Source: JBJMQS01 sp045802605 (GTDB lineage: Bacteria > Planctomycetota > Planctomycetia > Gemmatales > Gemmataceae). Taken from it: 64,000 bases of DNA. Positions 53,601 through 61,973 of the stretch are shown here, piece by piece. The notes under the pieces were generated by a model. It was not told the DNA's origin and did not search any database. It saw only the letters and a program-made list of their open reading frames with translations. A program made the position numbers and the translations under genes. Location of the stretch: NCBI GenBank assembly GCA_045802605.1, contig JBJMQS010000003.1:102697-166696 (forward strand). The letters are read 5' to 3'. The first letter of the stretch is position 1, and each line of letters opens with the position of its first letter.

Positions 53601-54739
53601 GCCTTGACAACGAAGTGAGCGCCGCCCAGAGCCACGCAAAAACACGCGATGGCAATCGTTAGCCAGCAAGCCCGGCCCCGCGAGATCGGGCGACTCCAAC
53701 GCTGCGGGTCTCCTTCTACAAGTTGGTGAATACGTTGTTTAATCGAGCTGAAGTGAAACATCGGGATCGCTGCCGGCGCCAAGACAAACTGCCCTGGCCC
53801 GAGACGTTTCGCGCCTTCCAGAAGTAGTTGCGCCAGTTGCAGAGGTGTCACGCCGCGGTGCAAGACAATCGCATCGCATCGTTGTTCGCGCTCGCGGGCC
53901 AAGCGATTCAAGAGCCAATGAACAAGTGGGTGGAAGAAGAATGCCGCCCGCACCACTTCTTCGCCATAGCCGACCCAATCGTCCATGTGAACAATGTGCG
54001 TTAACTCATGCAACAGTGCCGCCCGCCGGTCGGCCACAGACAGATCGGCCCAATTCGCTGGCACCAGCACAATCGGTCGATATCCGCCGATGACCGCAGG
54101 TCCACCCATGGCGCTGGACATCCGAATATTGATGGCGCGAGTAACGCCAATCTCGCGGCGGACTTGTTCGAACTCTTGAGCCAACGCCTCTGGCAAAGCA
54201 ATGGCGCCTTCACGCACCTTGCGCAAAAGCCGCAAGCCGATCCATATTCGAACCAAGAACAACACCGTGCTGGCTGCCCAAACGGCGAAAGTCACGCTCG
54301 ACCAAGACGCGTTTGATGTCGCGACGGATGCAACACTATTCAGGGAATGAACCGCACGCGGCGGTTGATTCTGAGAAGGTGAATCTGCCACGATTTGGCG
54401 GGCGGCCAGAGGCTCGTTTACACCCGAGGACGACGCTTGAGACTCAATGTCAGCTGACTGTGGATTGCTCTTAACCGGCGACGACTCAAGCCTCGACTCC
54501 GTGCCGTCGGCGGTCGTCAATTGAGCCAAGTCGGGCGCGCGCCATCGCAAGGCCAGCCATTTTGGAGTAAACGGCAAAAGCAAACCGCACAATAGAACGA
54601 GTTGCGCTAACCATAATCTCGAAGCCACTTGTTTCGGCACTCCCAATCGAAACGCGCCGAAAAGCAAAGCGATCATTACGCTCCATCGAACGGACCAATC
54701 TACAAACAGCGTGGACCAGGCTTCAGAAAATGCAGTCAT
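50645..54739 (-). CDS. BlaR1-like M56 membrane peptidase fused to about nine carboxypeptidase-regulatory-like domains
   Basis: 1364 residues, several times longer than a normal BlaR1. Residues ~20-60 and ~145-170 are membrane helices. The zinc site HELTHIVHMDDW is at ~242-246, with the EREQRCDA segment about 45 residues on, and a further helix lies at ~352-372 (ACWLTIAIACFCVALGGAHF). From ~395 to the end come repeats of ~80-100 residues with the carboxypeptidase-regulatory pattern: GLVVTEDNQPVTGALV, KNPDGEPIPDATV, GRVVQRGTDEPVPGVF, GIVVDETGRPLPKVKV, TGPDGQPAPNAQIRV, GVVLDPKGKPVAGATV and others. This tail should lie outside the membrane as a sensor. It overlaps the BlaI gene at 54736 as ATGA. 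Confidence 0.88.
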   Translation of the reverse strand: MTAFSEAWSTLFVDWSVRWSVMIALLFGAFRLGVPKQVASRLWLAQLVLLCGLLLPFTPKWLALRWRAPDLAQLTTADGTESRLESSPVKSNPQSADIESQASSSGVNEPLAARQIVADSPSQNQPPRAVHSLNSVASVATSNASWSSVTFAVWAASTVLFLVRIWIGLRLLRKVREGAIALPEALAQEFEQVRREIGVTRAINIRMSSAMGGPAVIGGYRPIVLVPANWADLSVADRRAALLHELTHIVHMDDWVGYGEEVVRAAFFFHPLVHWLLNRLAREREQRCDAIVLHRGVTPLQLAQLLLEGAKRLGPGQFVLAPAAIPMFHFSSIKQRIHQLVEGDPQRWSRPISRGRACWLTIAIACFCVALGGAHFVVKAGEPTPTAEPGTKDHLTSSKFTGLVVTEDNQPVTGALVIAAGDAGNGERMTTTSDERGKFSFEKLPTDRSAFPSILFFAAKDGFAPGSHYLQVPGPQTVTLKLFPAISMSGAVKNPDGEPIPDATVQIGFVHRAGNGMSWGYQPSTASRGTSIEKYFFAKTDAKGEFRFESVAVDSEVIFRASAQGFAELDTGAGGPREGVVASKEGSKPVSLVLQPEAVINGQITSQVAAILPSTAEISIEGYETLHGFHQKVRPDAEGHFRASGLPAGPVGVVVTVPSDAPGTCAGVKVTTLAGASQNVSVEIISGVEVKGRVVQRGTDEPVPGVFMADEGLINPKGFHFGVKPTNSDGQFSLRLPPGKVTFRVWSCPPGQERGDGPRTFEVPANVTTFTIAEPFETVKVAKEIIARAVDIAGQPIANGKVFALCRAQMCGSRATASMPTNADGQFTLKYSPNGPLEIGRFVPLQIETAEHHRYEANLQIAKDGVSLVSIPTILGQPGLDDVQPGELAGIVVDETGRPLPKVKVHVWDWVDRPENFAFTDDQGRFRIKEGNKSRNVEVRFRKDGYSPVLVLEQQLGVNGLVIAMNRATYFEGVVTGPDGQPAPNAQIRVDQGPKFLEGCVYSHVWSEAQADAAGHYRLYVQPDEYAFEVKAPGVGTARLNKTGIGAGQSRKYDIRLQKGVTFRAKVRDSISGKPVRGVRIFQWEHKEVDSTSNDAGEVVINDLVPGDFEFNVESKEHGRWWSEEAKQEWERKYVDPHRNGWQRNFDYLTFALKLDMAPVTIHVEPAVRISGVVLDPKGKPVAGATVAPALTGTANSLTGDTRFSVETQQDGTFKMSLPASGTCEYNLVAHDGKYNEWRTWANGHLPPIRTTPGQVIEGVTLKLNEGAIVRGKVVDKQGRPVIGREVRAQAADKLENRYYDPTTTTKSDGTFELKFIRPTSQWIQVAPFWLIGSDAPPESSRTLTLKEGEVVNVIFTAPEVRQD

Positions 54740-55146
54740 TGAGAATCTCTCCTCCGGCCTCGTCCTGAGACCTTTTTGTTTTTCAGGAGCTTTTCAATTC
54801 CGCGCAGATCGTCCGCCGACAAATGCCGCGTATCCACTAGGCCCATCACCAATCGTTCCGCAGAGCCGCGGAAAAAACGCTTGAGAAAATCGCCCAACAG
54901 GGTTCCGGTTGCTTCTCCGCGATTCAGCGCGGGCCGATAAAGGTGGGCTGGCTGCTCATTGCCATGTTCCAACAATCCGGCCCGTTCCATGTTTTGCATC
55001 AGGCCAAGCACGGTCGTGTACGGCAGATCGCCTGCATCGGAAAGTCGCCCGAGCACGTCTCGAACCGTCATTGGGCCGTGCTCCCAAAGTAGTTCCAAGA
55101 CCACAAATTGCCGCTCGGTAATTGCAACTTGTTTCTTGCCCGCCAT
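54736..55146 (-). CDS. BlaI/MecI family transcriptional repressor (second)
   Basis: 136 residues. Winged helix at ~8-80: ITERQFVVLELLWEHGPMTVRDVLGRLSDAG and YTTVLGLMQNMERAGLLEHG match the BlaI pattern. The dimer part has GDFLKRFFRGSAERLVMGLVDTRHLSADDLRGIEKLL. It probably represses the BlaI-M56 operon through the dyad just upstream. Its stop overlaps the giant M56 gene, so repressor and sensor are made together. Confidence 0.93.
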   Translation of the reverse strand: MAGKKQVAITERQFVVLELLWEHGPMTVRDVLGRLSDAGDLPYTTVLGLMQNMERAGLLEHGNEQPAHLYRPALNRGEATGTLLGDFLKRFFRGSAERLVMGLVDTRHLSADDLRGIEKLLKNKKVSGRGRRRDSQ

Positions 55147-55169
55147 TCGCTCACCTACCTGTCATTAGG

Positions 55170-55185
55170 TACGTATTATTACGTA
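55170..55185. promoter_or_regulatory. Probable BlaI operator upstream of the second pair
   Basis: TACGTA-TTAT-TACGTA is a perfect inverted repeat, 23 bp upstream of the start codon, and each half is itself palindromic. BlaI and CopY repressors bind TACA-N-TGTA-like dyads, so this TAC/GTA version is a good candidate for the autoregulated operator overlapping the promoter. Confidence 0.6.
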
Positions 55186-55279
55186 GATGCGTCCCTTTTG
55201 TCAAAGGTTTTTTTCCAAAAGCAGGCAATCGAAGCGACCACTTCCTCGAAACGGCAATCGTGATCGGTTGCGCCAGCTT

Positions 55280-55567
55280 TCAGGGCCGGGCGCATCCGGG
55301 ACCTATTAATTCAGATGACCATTCAACACCAGCCGCCGATACCTCGAATGCAGAAATGCGCCGAAGTTCTTTCCAAGGCGACTGTGCATCGTCAAACTCA
55401 ATGATGACGTATTTGCGGCCGCATGTTTCCGAACTCATGCAGGGCGCGGCATTCGGCAATTCGTTCCAGCGCAATCCAGCCCAGCGACGCAACTCCCTGA
55501 TCGCATCACTGAGCGTAGCGAATTCGCCATGCCAATCGCAATGGATTTCATCTTCGATTACAAACAT
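55280..55567 (-). CDS. Small conserved hypothetical protein
   Basis: 95 residues from ATG 55567; a GTG 33 nt upstream is also in frame, but related proteins begin at MFVIEDE. The sequence MFVIEDEIHCDWHGEF, DAIRELRRWAGLRWNELPNAAPCMSSETCGRKYVIIEFDD, PWKELRRISAFEVSA is a conserved family seen in many bacteria with no known function. Cytoplasmic by composition. The dispersed repeat lies 24 bp upstream of the start. Confidence 0.72.
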   Translation of the reverse strand: MFVIEDEIHCDWHGEFATLSDAIRELRRWAGLRWNELPNAAPCMSSETCGRKYVIIEFDDAQSPWKELRRISAFEVSAAGVEWSSELIGPGCARP

Positions 55568-55590
55568 CGCCAACTCGCGCTCACCGAAGG

Positions 55591-55674
55591 CCTCGCTCAC
55601 CCTGCCGGGGTAATCGCCCGGCTGCCTTCAAACTACACGACACGCCCGCCCCGGTTAGGTGGAGCGAATGGTTA
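55591..55674 (-). repeat. Dispersed ~75-bp repeat, copy 3
   Basis: On the minus strand it reads TAACCATTCGCTCCACC, then the core GTGTCGTGTAGTTTGAAGGC and AGCCGGGCGATT. As in copy 1, the first TAA is the stop codon of the gene directly upstream (55672-56001). Confidence 0.75.
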
Positions 55675-56001
55675 GGACGCTTTTGGCGAAAGTAATGCGC
55701 TTCTGAGTTCTGGTGAAACCAAGACTCCGCTACCTATCGGTAGGTCATCTTTTGCCCGGTCCGGCAACATCATAACCACCCGCCATCGTCTGTCGATGGG
55801 AGCCTCTCGATCGATGAGATTGAATTGCGACAAACTGAAATGCGCGGTTGCATCAAGCTGTTGGCCGTTCGGCTTCACAATCGTTACGGTCTCTACACGG
55901 TTTTTCCAACCGTCCGGTACACAGAAATCTGGCGTGATTACTATGCCACGTCCTTCGATAAGGAACGTATCTTCAATCGTTAACAACTTGACACGACTCA
56001 T
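55672..56001 (-). CDS. Small conserved hypothetical protein
   Basis: 109 residues, ATG 56001. The sequence VKLLTIEDTFLIEGRGIVITPDFCVPDGWKNRVETVTIVKPNG and RRWRVVMMLPDRAKDDLPIGSGVLVSPELRSALL resembles a family of small beta-barrel-like proteins of unknown function (EF-Tu domain-like by feel). Cytoplasmic, single gene. It ends inside the dispersed repeat. Confidence 0.75.
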   Translation of the reverse strand: MSRVKLLTIEDTFLIEGRGIVITPDFCVPDGWKNRVETVTIVKPNGQQLDATAHFSLSQFNLIDREAPIDRRWRVVMMLPDRAKDDLPIGSGVLVSPELRSALLSPKAS

Positions 56002-56407
56002 GCGTCCGAACCATTGATTAGCCCGCGCCGCGCTAGAATATCACGGCACGGCTCATCGAACTCACGCCTTATCTTATTATCTCCGCGACGGTTCCGGCGC
56101 AAACCCACGTTCTGGCCGGCGATAGATTGCGCGCGCTGGATATCCGCGCATTCCTCGCACGCAATCTATCTCCATCTCTCCCTCTTTTCACTCACCGCCC
56201 TGGTCAAAAACCATGTCCGACGCAATAACGAGTTCGCAATGTAGTTTGCGTCGATGTCCGAGTCGAATGGGTGTCCGTTAAAATGTGTCCGCGCGGTGAA
56301 CTACCTTGAGTAAATGAGATTTGGCTTGGCGACGACAAGTTACCTGCGCGCACAGTTTTATCTTCGGCGGGGACTATATTGGCAACACGCCTTCGGGGAG
56401 TTCGCCA
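56002..56407. other. Intergenic region upstream of the sigma/TlpA fusion, with one hairpin
   Basis: 406 bp. Apart from the inverted repeat at 56121-56170, no gene is evident. The A/T-rich words ATGTGTCCGCG and GGACTATATTGG near 56283-56390 might include the promoter. Confidence 0.4.
56121..56170. repeat. Inverted repeat upstream of the sigma/TlpA fusion
   Basis: GATAGATTGCG (56121-56131) and its complement CGCAATCTATC (56160-56170) are perfect 11-bp arms around 28 nt that hold a second GCGCGC/GCGCGC-like pairing. It may be an operator, a terminator of an older gene, or a small structured RNA. Confidence 0.5.
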
Positions 56408-59400
56408 ATGTCGGCCGAATTGCTTTCCTATTTGCGGCGAAATTTCACGCCGCCGACCTCGGACCAAGAACTACTGAAGCGATACTGCGCGACCCAAGAA
56501 CCCTCGAGTTTTCAGACGCTGGTTGGCCGGCATGGGCCGATGGTGCTGGCTACGTGCCGCAGGCGTCTGAGTCACGCGGACGCGGATGATGCGTTCCAAG
56601 CCGTGTTCCTTTTGTTAGCGCGAAAGAGTCATACTATTCGTCGCCCAGAATCTCTAGCCCCTTGGTTGCACGGAACAGCGTTGCGAGTCTGTTCGAAAGT
56701 GTCGCGCAGTCAAGCGCGACAAGCAATTCGAGAACAACGTCCTCAGCCACCGTCGGTCCCAATGTCGCCGTTAGATCAAATCTCAGCGCGCGAGCTTCTA
56801 AAGGCCATCGACGACGAAGTTAATCGGCTTCCCGAGCGAGACAGGTGTCCGCTGTTACTGGTCTATTGGCAAGGCCGCACGCAGGCGGAAGCGGCGGCCG
56901 CTCTTGGCATGACCCGCGGTGCGCTCGCTGGCCGGCTCGATCGAAGCCGCAAACAACTCCGGGCTGGGTTAGCCCGGCGTGGCTTCGACGATAACGAAAT
57001 CCCAGCATTGCTTGTATCGCCAATTGGTGCCGGCACTTTGCCCAGTGATTTGCTTGCAAGCACCTTGGGGCTATTGGCCAAGGACGCGGCGATTCCCGCG
57101 AGCGTTGCTGCTCTATTGTCCCGCGCGAGCACGGCCCACATTGTGATGCGAGCACTTAGCCTCGCCTTCGTCTGTGGTTTTGGAATCTTCGTTTTCGCGG
57201 CGGGCCCGCCACAAGACAAGCCCGACGCGAAGCCCGCTATTGTGTTGAACTCAACAAGTGCGCCGACCCACGCGAAAAAACTGCGCGTGATCGTCCTGGA
57301 TCCGGAAGGCAAGCCACTGTCCGGAGCAAACGTCGAATTGGGTATTTGGACGGACGAAAAAGATTTCAAGTATGACCGGGCTAGTGACACAGACGCGTCG
57401 GGTTCTGTCGAAGTCCAGTTGCCGGTATCTTTCTATACCCTCCGTTTGTGGGCTTCCAAGAAGCCGTACGTATCGATGTTTGCCGGCTGGGAAAAAGAGG
57501 AACTTTCGAAGGGTGGCAACTTTCCATCCGAGTTTACCTTTCGCCTTGAAAAAGGTGTCACAGCCGGCGGCAGAGTCGTCGATTCAGATGGCAAACCGAT
57601 CGCGGGCGCGAAGGTGAACGTTCGTCTGAGCGACAGTTTGAAGCCATCGAATAATGCCGGGCGAACGCGGTACAACGGGTGGGTTGCGAACGGCAGTGAT
57701 GCGGCGACCACGGATGCGGATGGCCGTTGGCGCATCGATAACCTTCCGAACCAATCCCAAGGGAAATTATCGCTATTGGTAACCCACCCCAATTTCATTT
57801 CCGACGAGCGTTGGGAAGAGAGTCAACGCGCTGCCGGGGTGACGATGGACATGTTGTTGCGAGAATCGGCGACGCAAACGCTCAAGAGCGGAATCGTGGT
57901 CCAGGGGCGTGTGACCGATCCGGAAGGCCGGCCAATTCCTAAGGCGATCATCGTCTACGGTGATCAAGGTTATGTACCCAACTCACCTCGCGACTTTTAC
58001 ACGGACGCCGACGGCCGATTTACGTTGCCTCCACTCCGGCCGCAGGACTCCAAGCTCACCGTCATTGCTCCCGGGTGGGCGCCGCAATTACGGCCCGTCG
58101 TCGTCCAAGAGGGGATGCCCGCGCAAGATTTTCAAATGAAGCCGGGGAAAACGCTTCAGTTGCGCGTTGTTGACCCCGATGGCAAACCTCGCTCCGGTGT
58201 CGGCGTCAGGCTGACGGGCTGGAAAGGTTGCGATTCGCTCTACAACGCGCGCTACGATCAGATGAAAGACACCAAGATTCCTAACGTCACGGACAACCAA
58301 GGCATTTGGACGTGGACTTGGGCGCCGGATGAACCGGTCAAGCTGTTGGTGTCTTGGGTGGGTTTGTCACGGCGTGAGCTGGAAATTGCCCCGGGCCAAC
58401 CGGTGCAGACCGTGGTGTTGACGAGTGAGCATCACGTTACGGGCCGCGTGACTGACGCCGTCACCGGTCAACCAATCGACACCTTCACCGTTATACCTGT
58501 CGATGTCTTCCGCAAAAATTGGCTGAGTGCTGAGCGCATGAATGCCCGCGCCGGCAAGAATGGACAATTGAGTTTTCCGCCTCATCGGAGTGACATTCCA
58601 TTGCGATTGCGTGTTGAGGCACCGGGTTATCGCACGCAGACCGGTCCAGAGTTTCAATTGGGCGGCGATACGCCGCGCACACAAGACTTTCAATTGCATG
58701 CAAGCGCCCCGATCACTGGGATTGTCGTCGATGCAGACGGCAAGCCTGTGGCCAATGCCGAAGTCATGTTGGCGACGCCGACTGAAAAGGCCAATCTCTC
58801 GGATGCCATGAACAATCACAAAGTAATGACCGACGCGGCCGGGCGTTTCAGCTTTCCCGATCCCGCCGAGCCTTTTTCGTTGCTGGCGCAGGCCGCGGCC
58901 GGTTTTGCGTTCAGCGGCGAATTACCTGCCGACCAACACGACCTGGGCACCTTACGGCTTCGTTCGCCGGTATCGATTTCGGGCCGGTTCAGCGATGGCG
59001 GCCGACCAGTCGCCGGTGCAGAAGTCTTTGTGACACCTATTCACATCGGCAATCTTGATCGCCCGACAATTGACACATCATTGCAATCGGTCACTGACGC
59101 CGAGGGCCGATTTGTGTTCCCACGTATGCCGGCCGTTCCCGTCAGCGTTCGCATTCATCTGGGGCCTTGGGAAGAGCCGGGCTATCGCTCGGGGCCGAGC
59201 GTGCCTCTGGACGTGGCTCCGGGCCAGCGTGCTGAAGTGAATATGGGAATCGGCGGTTGCACCGTGACAGGTCGCGTCAAATTGGATGGCGCGGTGCCAG
59301 CCGATTTGAACTGCAAGTACTCGTTGAATTATCTCGTTAGGCGTTCCGTTGGAATCAACCCGCCGCCTGAAGTCGCCGCCCTCGGGTTCGACATCCGATC

Positions 59401-60073
59401 GGGCTGGCGCGATGTTTGGCAACGAACACGCGAAGGGTCCGCATATCTCCAATGCTTGCAGCATTGGTTCGTGAAACTATCGCCTGAGGGCACATTTCAA
59501 ATCAGCGGGGTGCCGGTTGGCGAATATGACTTTGCGATCGCAATCTATGCGAAACCCAGTGGTTGCCTGGTCGATCCACTTGCGCGAACTCAGGTGCGAG
59601 TAACGGTGACCAACGCCGATGTGCAGCGCGGTCAACTCGCGGTGCCAGATATCGCCGCGACCGTCGCGCCGGTCCCCGCGGTTGGCGACACGCCCGCGCT
59701 GACATTTCAATGCGCCGACGGCACCACCGGATCGCTTGCGGACCACCGGGGCAAATATGCCCTTGTTCATGCGTGGGCGAGTTGGTGCGCTCCATGCAAA
59801 CATCAACTACCTGCCTTGCGGCAGTTGCATGAGCGCTATGCGGCCAAAGGACTCGTCGTTCTGAGTCTTTCGGTTGACGATGATCCAGCGACCTGGCAAG
59901 CGGCGATTGAAAAGCAGCAGCTGCCTTGGACCCAGGGCCGTTGGCCAAACGCGAATGGCCGAAGTGTATCTAGCGTGCCGGAATATTGGTTGCTCGATCC
60001 GGCGGGCAAGATTATCGCAAAGGGCTCCGATCCAGAAGAACTGGCCAAGCACGTCGCAGAAGTTCTCAAGTAA
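56408..60073 (+). CDS. ECF-type sigma factor fused to a membrane helix, carboxypeptidase-regulatory-like domains and a TlpA-type thioredoxin
   Basis: About 1221 residues from ATG 56408, which has GGGGAG about 8 nt upstream; a longer frame from 56321 lacks one. Residues ~15-90 are sigma region 2 (DADDAFQAVFLLLARKSHTI, SLAPWLHGTALRVC), and ~130-190 are region 4 (LPERDRCPLLLVYWQGRTQAEAAAALGMTRGALAGRLDRSRKQL). A membrane helix lies at ~242-266 (LSLAFVCGFGIFVFAA). Seven or so carboxypeptidase-regulatory-like repeats follow (VLDPEGKPLSGANVEL, GRVVDSDGKPIAGAKV, GIVVDADGKPVANAEV). The C-terminus is TlpA-like, with the redox pair in WCAPCK (C1127, C1130). A cytoplasmic sigma domain held at the membrane by an outside sensor is inferred; release by proteolysis or redox control is possible. 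Confidence 0.87.
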   Translation: MSAELLSYLRRNFTPPTSDQELLKRYCATQEPSSFQTLVGRHGPMVLATCRRRLSHADADDAFQAVFLLLARKSHTIRRPESLAPWLHGTALRVCSKVSRSQARQAIREQRPQPPSVPMSPLDQISARELLKAIDDEVNRLPERDRCPLLLVYWQGRTQAEAAAALGMTRGALAGRLDRSRKQLRAGLARRGFDDNEIPALLVSPIGAGTLPSDLLASTLGLLAKDAAIPASVAALLSRASTAHIVMRALSLAFVCGFGIFVFAAGPPQDKPDAKPAIVLNSTSAPTHAKKLRVIVLDPEGKPLSGANVELGIWTDEKDFKYDRASDTDASGSVEVQLPVSFYTLRLWASKKPYVSMFAGWEKEELSKGGNFPSEFTFRLEKGVTAGGRVVDSDGKPIAGAKVNVRLSDSLKPSNNAGRTRYNGWVANGSDAATTDADGRWRIDNLPNQSQGKLSLLVTHPNFISDERWEESQRAAGVTMDMLLRESATQTLKSGIVVQGRVTDPEGRPIPKAIIVYGDQGYVPNSPRDFYTDADGRFTLPPLRPQDSKLTVIAPGWAPQLRPVVVQEGMPAQDFQMKPGKTLQLRVVDPDGKPRSGVGVRLTGWKGCDSLYNARYDQMKDTKIPNVTDNQGIWTWTWAPDEPVKLLVSWVGLSRRELEIAPGQPVQTVVLTSEHHVTGRVTDAVTGQPIDTFTVIPVDVFRKNWLSAERMNARAGKNGQLSFPPHRSDIPLRLRVEAPGYRTQTGPEFQLGGDTPRTQDFQLHASAPITGIVVDADGKPVANAEVMLATPTEKANLSDAMNNHKVMTDAAGRFSFPDPAEPFSLLAQAAAGFAFSGELPADQHDLGTLRLRSPVSISGRFSDGGRPVAGAEVFVTPIHIGNLDRPTIDTSLQSVTDAEGRFVFPRMPAVPVSVRIHLGPWEEPGYRSGPSVPLDVAPGQRAEVNMGIGGCTVTGRVKLDGAVPADLNCKYSLNYLVRRSVGINPPPEVAALGFDIRSGWRDVWQRTREGSAYLQCLQHWFVKLSPEGTFQISGVPVGEYDFAIAIYAKPSGCLVDPLARTQVRVTVTNADVQRGQLAVPDIAATVAPVPAVGDTPALTFQCADGTTGSLADHRGKYALVHAWASWCAPCKHQLPALRQLHERYAAKGLVVLSLSVDDDPATWQAAIEKQQLPWTQGRWPNANGRSVSSVPEYWLLDPAGKIIAKGSDPEELAKHVAEVLK

Positions 60074-60405
60074 GTGCCACCCTGGATGTAAGGCCGGCGC
60101 ACTCACGTCATCAAATATTTCGCTTAATATCCGAATTTCTGGGGCGGTGCGCCGTAAAAATAAACATCGAATATTCCATAATTGGGATTCCTTCCGAGTA
60201 TCGAGCCACAAGGTATCGAGAGGAGTTACCGTGTTAGCACGATTGCACGCTGCGCCGGGCCTCCCTGTCACTTCCGACGCGTTCTAGGACGTAACCGTTT
60301 CGCCTGGTGCCGCTCCGCTACCTCTACAGTTCTTTGACGTGGCGTAATGTAATGGATGGGTGCCACTGCGACGGAAACTAACAACTCTTAGGAAGGTGTT
60401 CGTCC
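60074..60405. other. Intergenic region, no gene seen
   Basis: 332 bp. A short GAGGAG-preceded frame at ~60231 is only 18 codons. No clear promoter. Confidence 0.4.
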
Positions 60406-61377
60406 ATGTCAATACGATGGTTGTTCGCAGTTCCGTTCGTCATGCTGGCCGCTGGTTACCCTTCGCCACAGCTTCCTGCACAAGACTCCCAGCCGAAACC
60501 GACGGACACGATCAAGGCGCTCAATGACAAGTGGGATGCGACGGACAAGAATCCTAAATGGGGCGCGGCACTGCCGCTCGCGTTGCTTAGTCGCAGTGCT
60601 TACCATGAACTCAAAGTTGTCGAAGAAGACGCCGCTCGTCTCGGACTTCGCACTGTTTATCCAGTTGACACTTCACCGCCGAGTTCGATGGTGGCATACG
60701 TTTGTCAGGGCGACGGCGTCATGGTCGTGGTGTTCCGCGGCACCGACGACCGTGCGGACTGGGCAGCCAATCTCGATTTCATCACCGAGAGGGCAAAACA
60801 TGGTGGTGTTCACCGGGGCTTCCGGAAGGCATTCGATTCGCTGAAGTCCGATCTGTTCCGCAGGATTCATGACGCAAAACCAAAACGTCTCTGGATTACA
60901 GGCCATAGCCTGGGCGGGGCACTTAGCGCTGTATGCGCAATGGATCTTCTGGAGGAAGATGACATTGCCATTCACGGCGTCATGACGTTCGGCCAGCCCA
61001 TGATCTGCCACCGTGGGCTGGCATTGTACCTCGACGAGAAGCTCGAGGGGCGCTTTGTCCACTTCGTCAACAAGGGCGATCGCGTGCCCCAGCTCCCGCC
61101 GTTGCCGCGGTACCGCCACTTTGGGCGGCTGGTCCTGCTCAAACCCGACGGCGTTGAGCAGCGCACTATGCGCCGTAGTAGCGATGAGGAGCCCGAGGAA
61201 GACGTCCGGCCGATGTCGAAAAGCGATTACGATAAGTTGCGCGGCGAGGTCGTTGCGGAACAGAAGACATTTCAGGCGAATAATATGCCTGGACAGCGAT
61301 ATGGTGGTCAGCTGCCAGCGCTTCGCAACCATTCCATGGACTTGTATGTCGAGCGGGTTGAAAAGTTCATGCACTGA
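60406..61377 (+). CDS. Secreted class 3 lipase (alpha/beta hydrolase)
   Basis: 323 residues. ATG 60406 has AGGAAGG upstream. Signal peptide at ~1-25 (WLFAVPFVMLAAGYPSPQLPAQ). The nucleophile serine is S168 in GHSLGG, after a lipase-type strand MVVVFRGTDDRADWAANLDF. The acid is probably D225 in NKGDRVP. The histidine could be H238 in RYRHFG or H309 in RNHSMDLYVE; class 3 enzymes usually keep it near the C-terminus, so H309 is likelier. Extracytoplasmic hydrolysis of acylglycerols or esters is inferred. Single gene. Confidence 0.88.
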   Translation: MSIRWLFAVPFVMLAAGYPSPQLPAQDSQPKPTDTIKALNDKWDATDKNPKWGAALPLALLSRSAYHELKVVEEDAARLGLRTVYPVDTSPPSSMVAYVCQGDGVMVVVFRGTDDRADWAANLDFITERAKHGGVHRGFRKAFDSLKSDLFRRIHDAKPKRLWITGHSLGGALSAVCAMDLLEEDDIAIHGVMTFGQPMICHRGLALYLDEKLEGRFVHFVNKGDRVPQLPPLPRYRHFGRLVLLKPDGVEQRTMRRSSDEEPEEDVRPMSKSDYDKLRGEVVAEQKTFQANNMPGQRYGGQLPALRNHSMDLYVERVEKFMH

Positions 61378-61743
61378 AGCGCAGATTTCAATTTCTAGCG
61401 TGTACACAGGTACTACACTGTTCATTCCAACTAGGGTGCTTCCGCCCACAAAGAATGAAAGATCGGTTATAGCCTCGCCGACCTGCAGCGTTTCTTGGTC
61501 AGCCATCGCCGAAGTGCAGAATGCAGCCCCGATCCAACCCACTCGGTCGATGTGACCGAGGCGCGCAAATCGAGTATGCACTGATCACAACTAGGGAAAA
61601 ACGGTAATCATCATTAGCAACGCCGGGCCAGTGACAACCAAACCGACAACGCGCACAGTGGCAACCGGCACCGTCGACCGGGCACGGGCTTGGCTAACGC
61701 GTATCGCTTGAAGGATTCTGCGTTCGGGGGCCACCTACGCGGA

Positions 61744-61772
61744 GCGTGGCACCTGAGCCCAACGTGCCACGC
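61744..61772. terminator. Hairpin, possible terminator
   Basis: GCGTGGCAC (61744-61752) pairs perfectly with GTGCCACGC (61764-61772) around an 11-nt loop. There is no T run, and it is 367 bp past the lipase stop, so its role is uncertain. Confidence 0.4.
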
Positions 61773-61952
61773 CACACCCCTCCCTAGTCGATACGGCTCG
61801 CGAACACGTTTAGCGCGCGCATTCGGAGAGAGATGCGCGCGCATTTCTGAAAAGGCCTATTTTCGCAGACTCAAATGCGATTCAGCCTTCGCGCGCGACT
61901 TTTATTCCGCGTCTCACCCGGTGCCTAGCCGGGATTCGAACTGTCCTAATTT

Positions 61953-61973
61953 CAGTTAACAGGCTGTTAACTG
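61953..61973. repeat. Perfect palindrome CAGTTAACAG-G-CTGTTAACTG
   Basis: Two 10-bp arms around one G, with another partial copy (CAGTTAACAGCAG) near 62012. Such a compact dyad could be a repressor or recombination site near the transposase. Confidence 0.6.

Noticed and set aside
60673..61581. 302-residue minus-strand frame
   Set aside because: Mostly antisense to the lipase. The first ~65 residues (61378-61581) are outside it and look faintly protein-like, but no family or ribosome binding site supports a gene.
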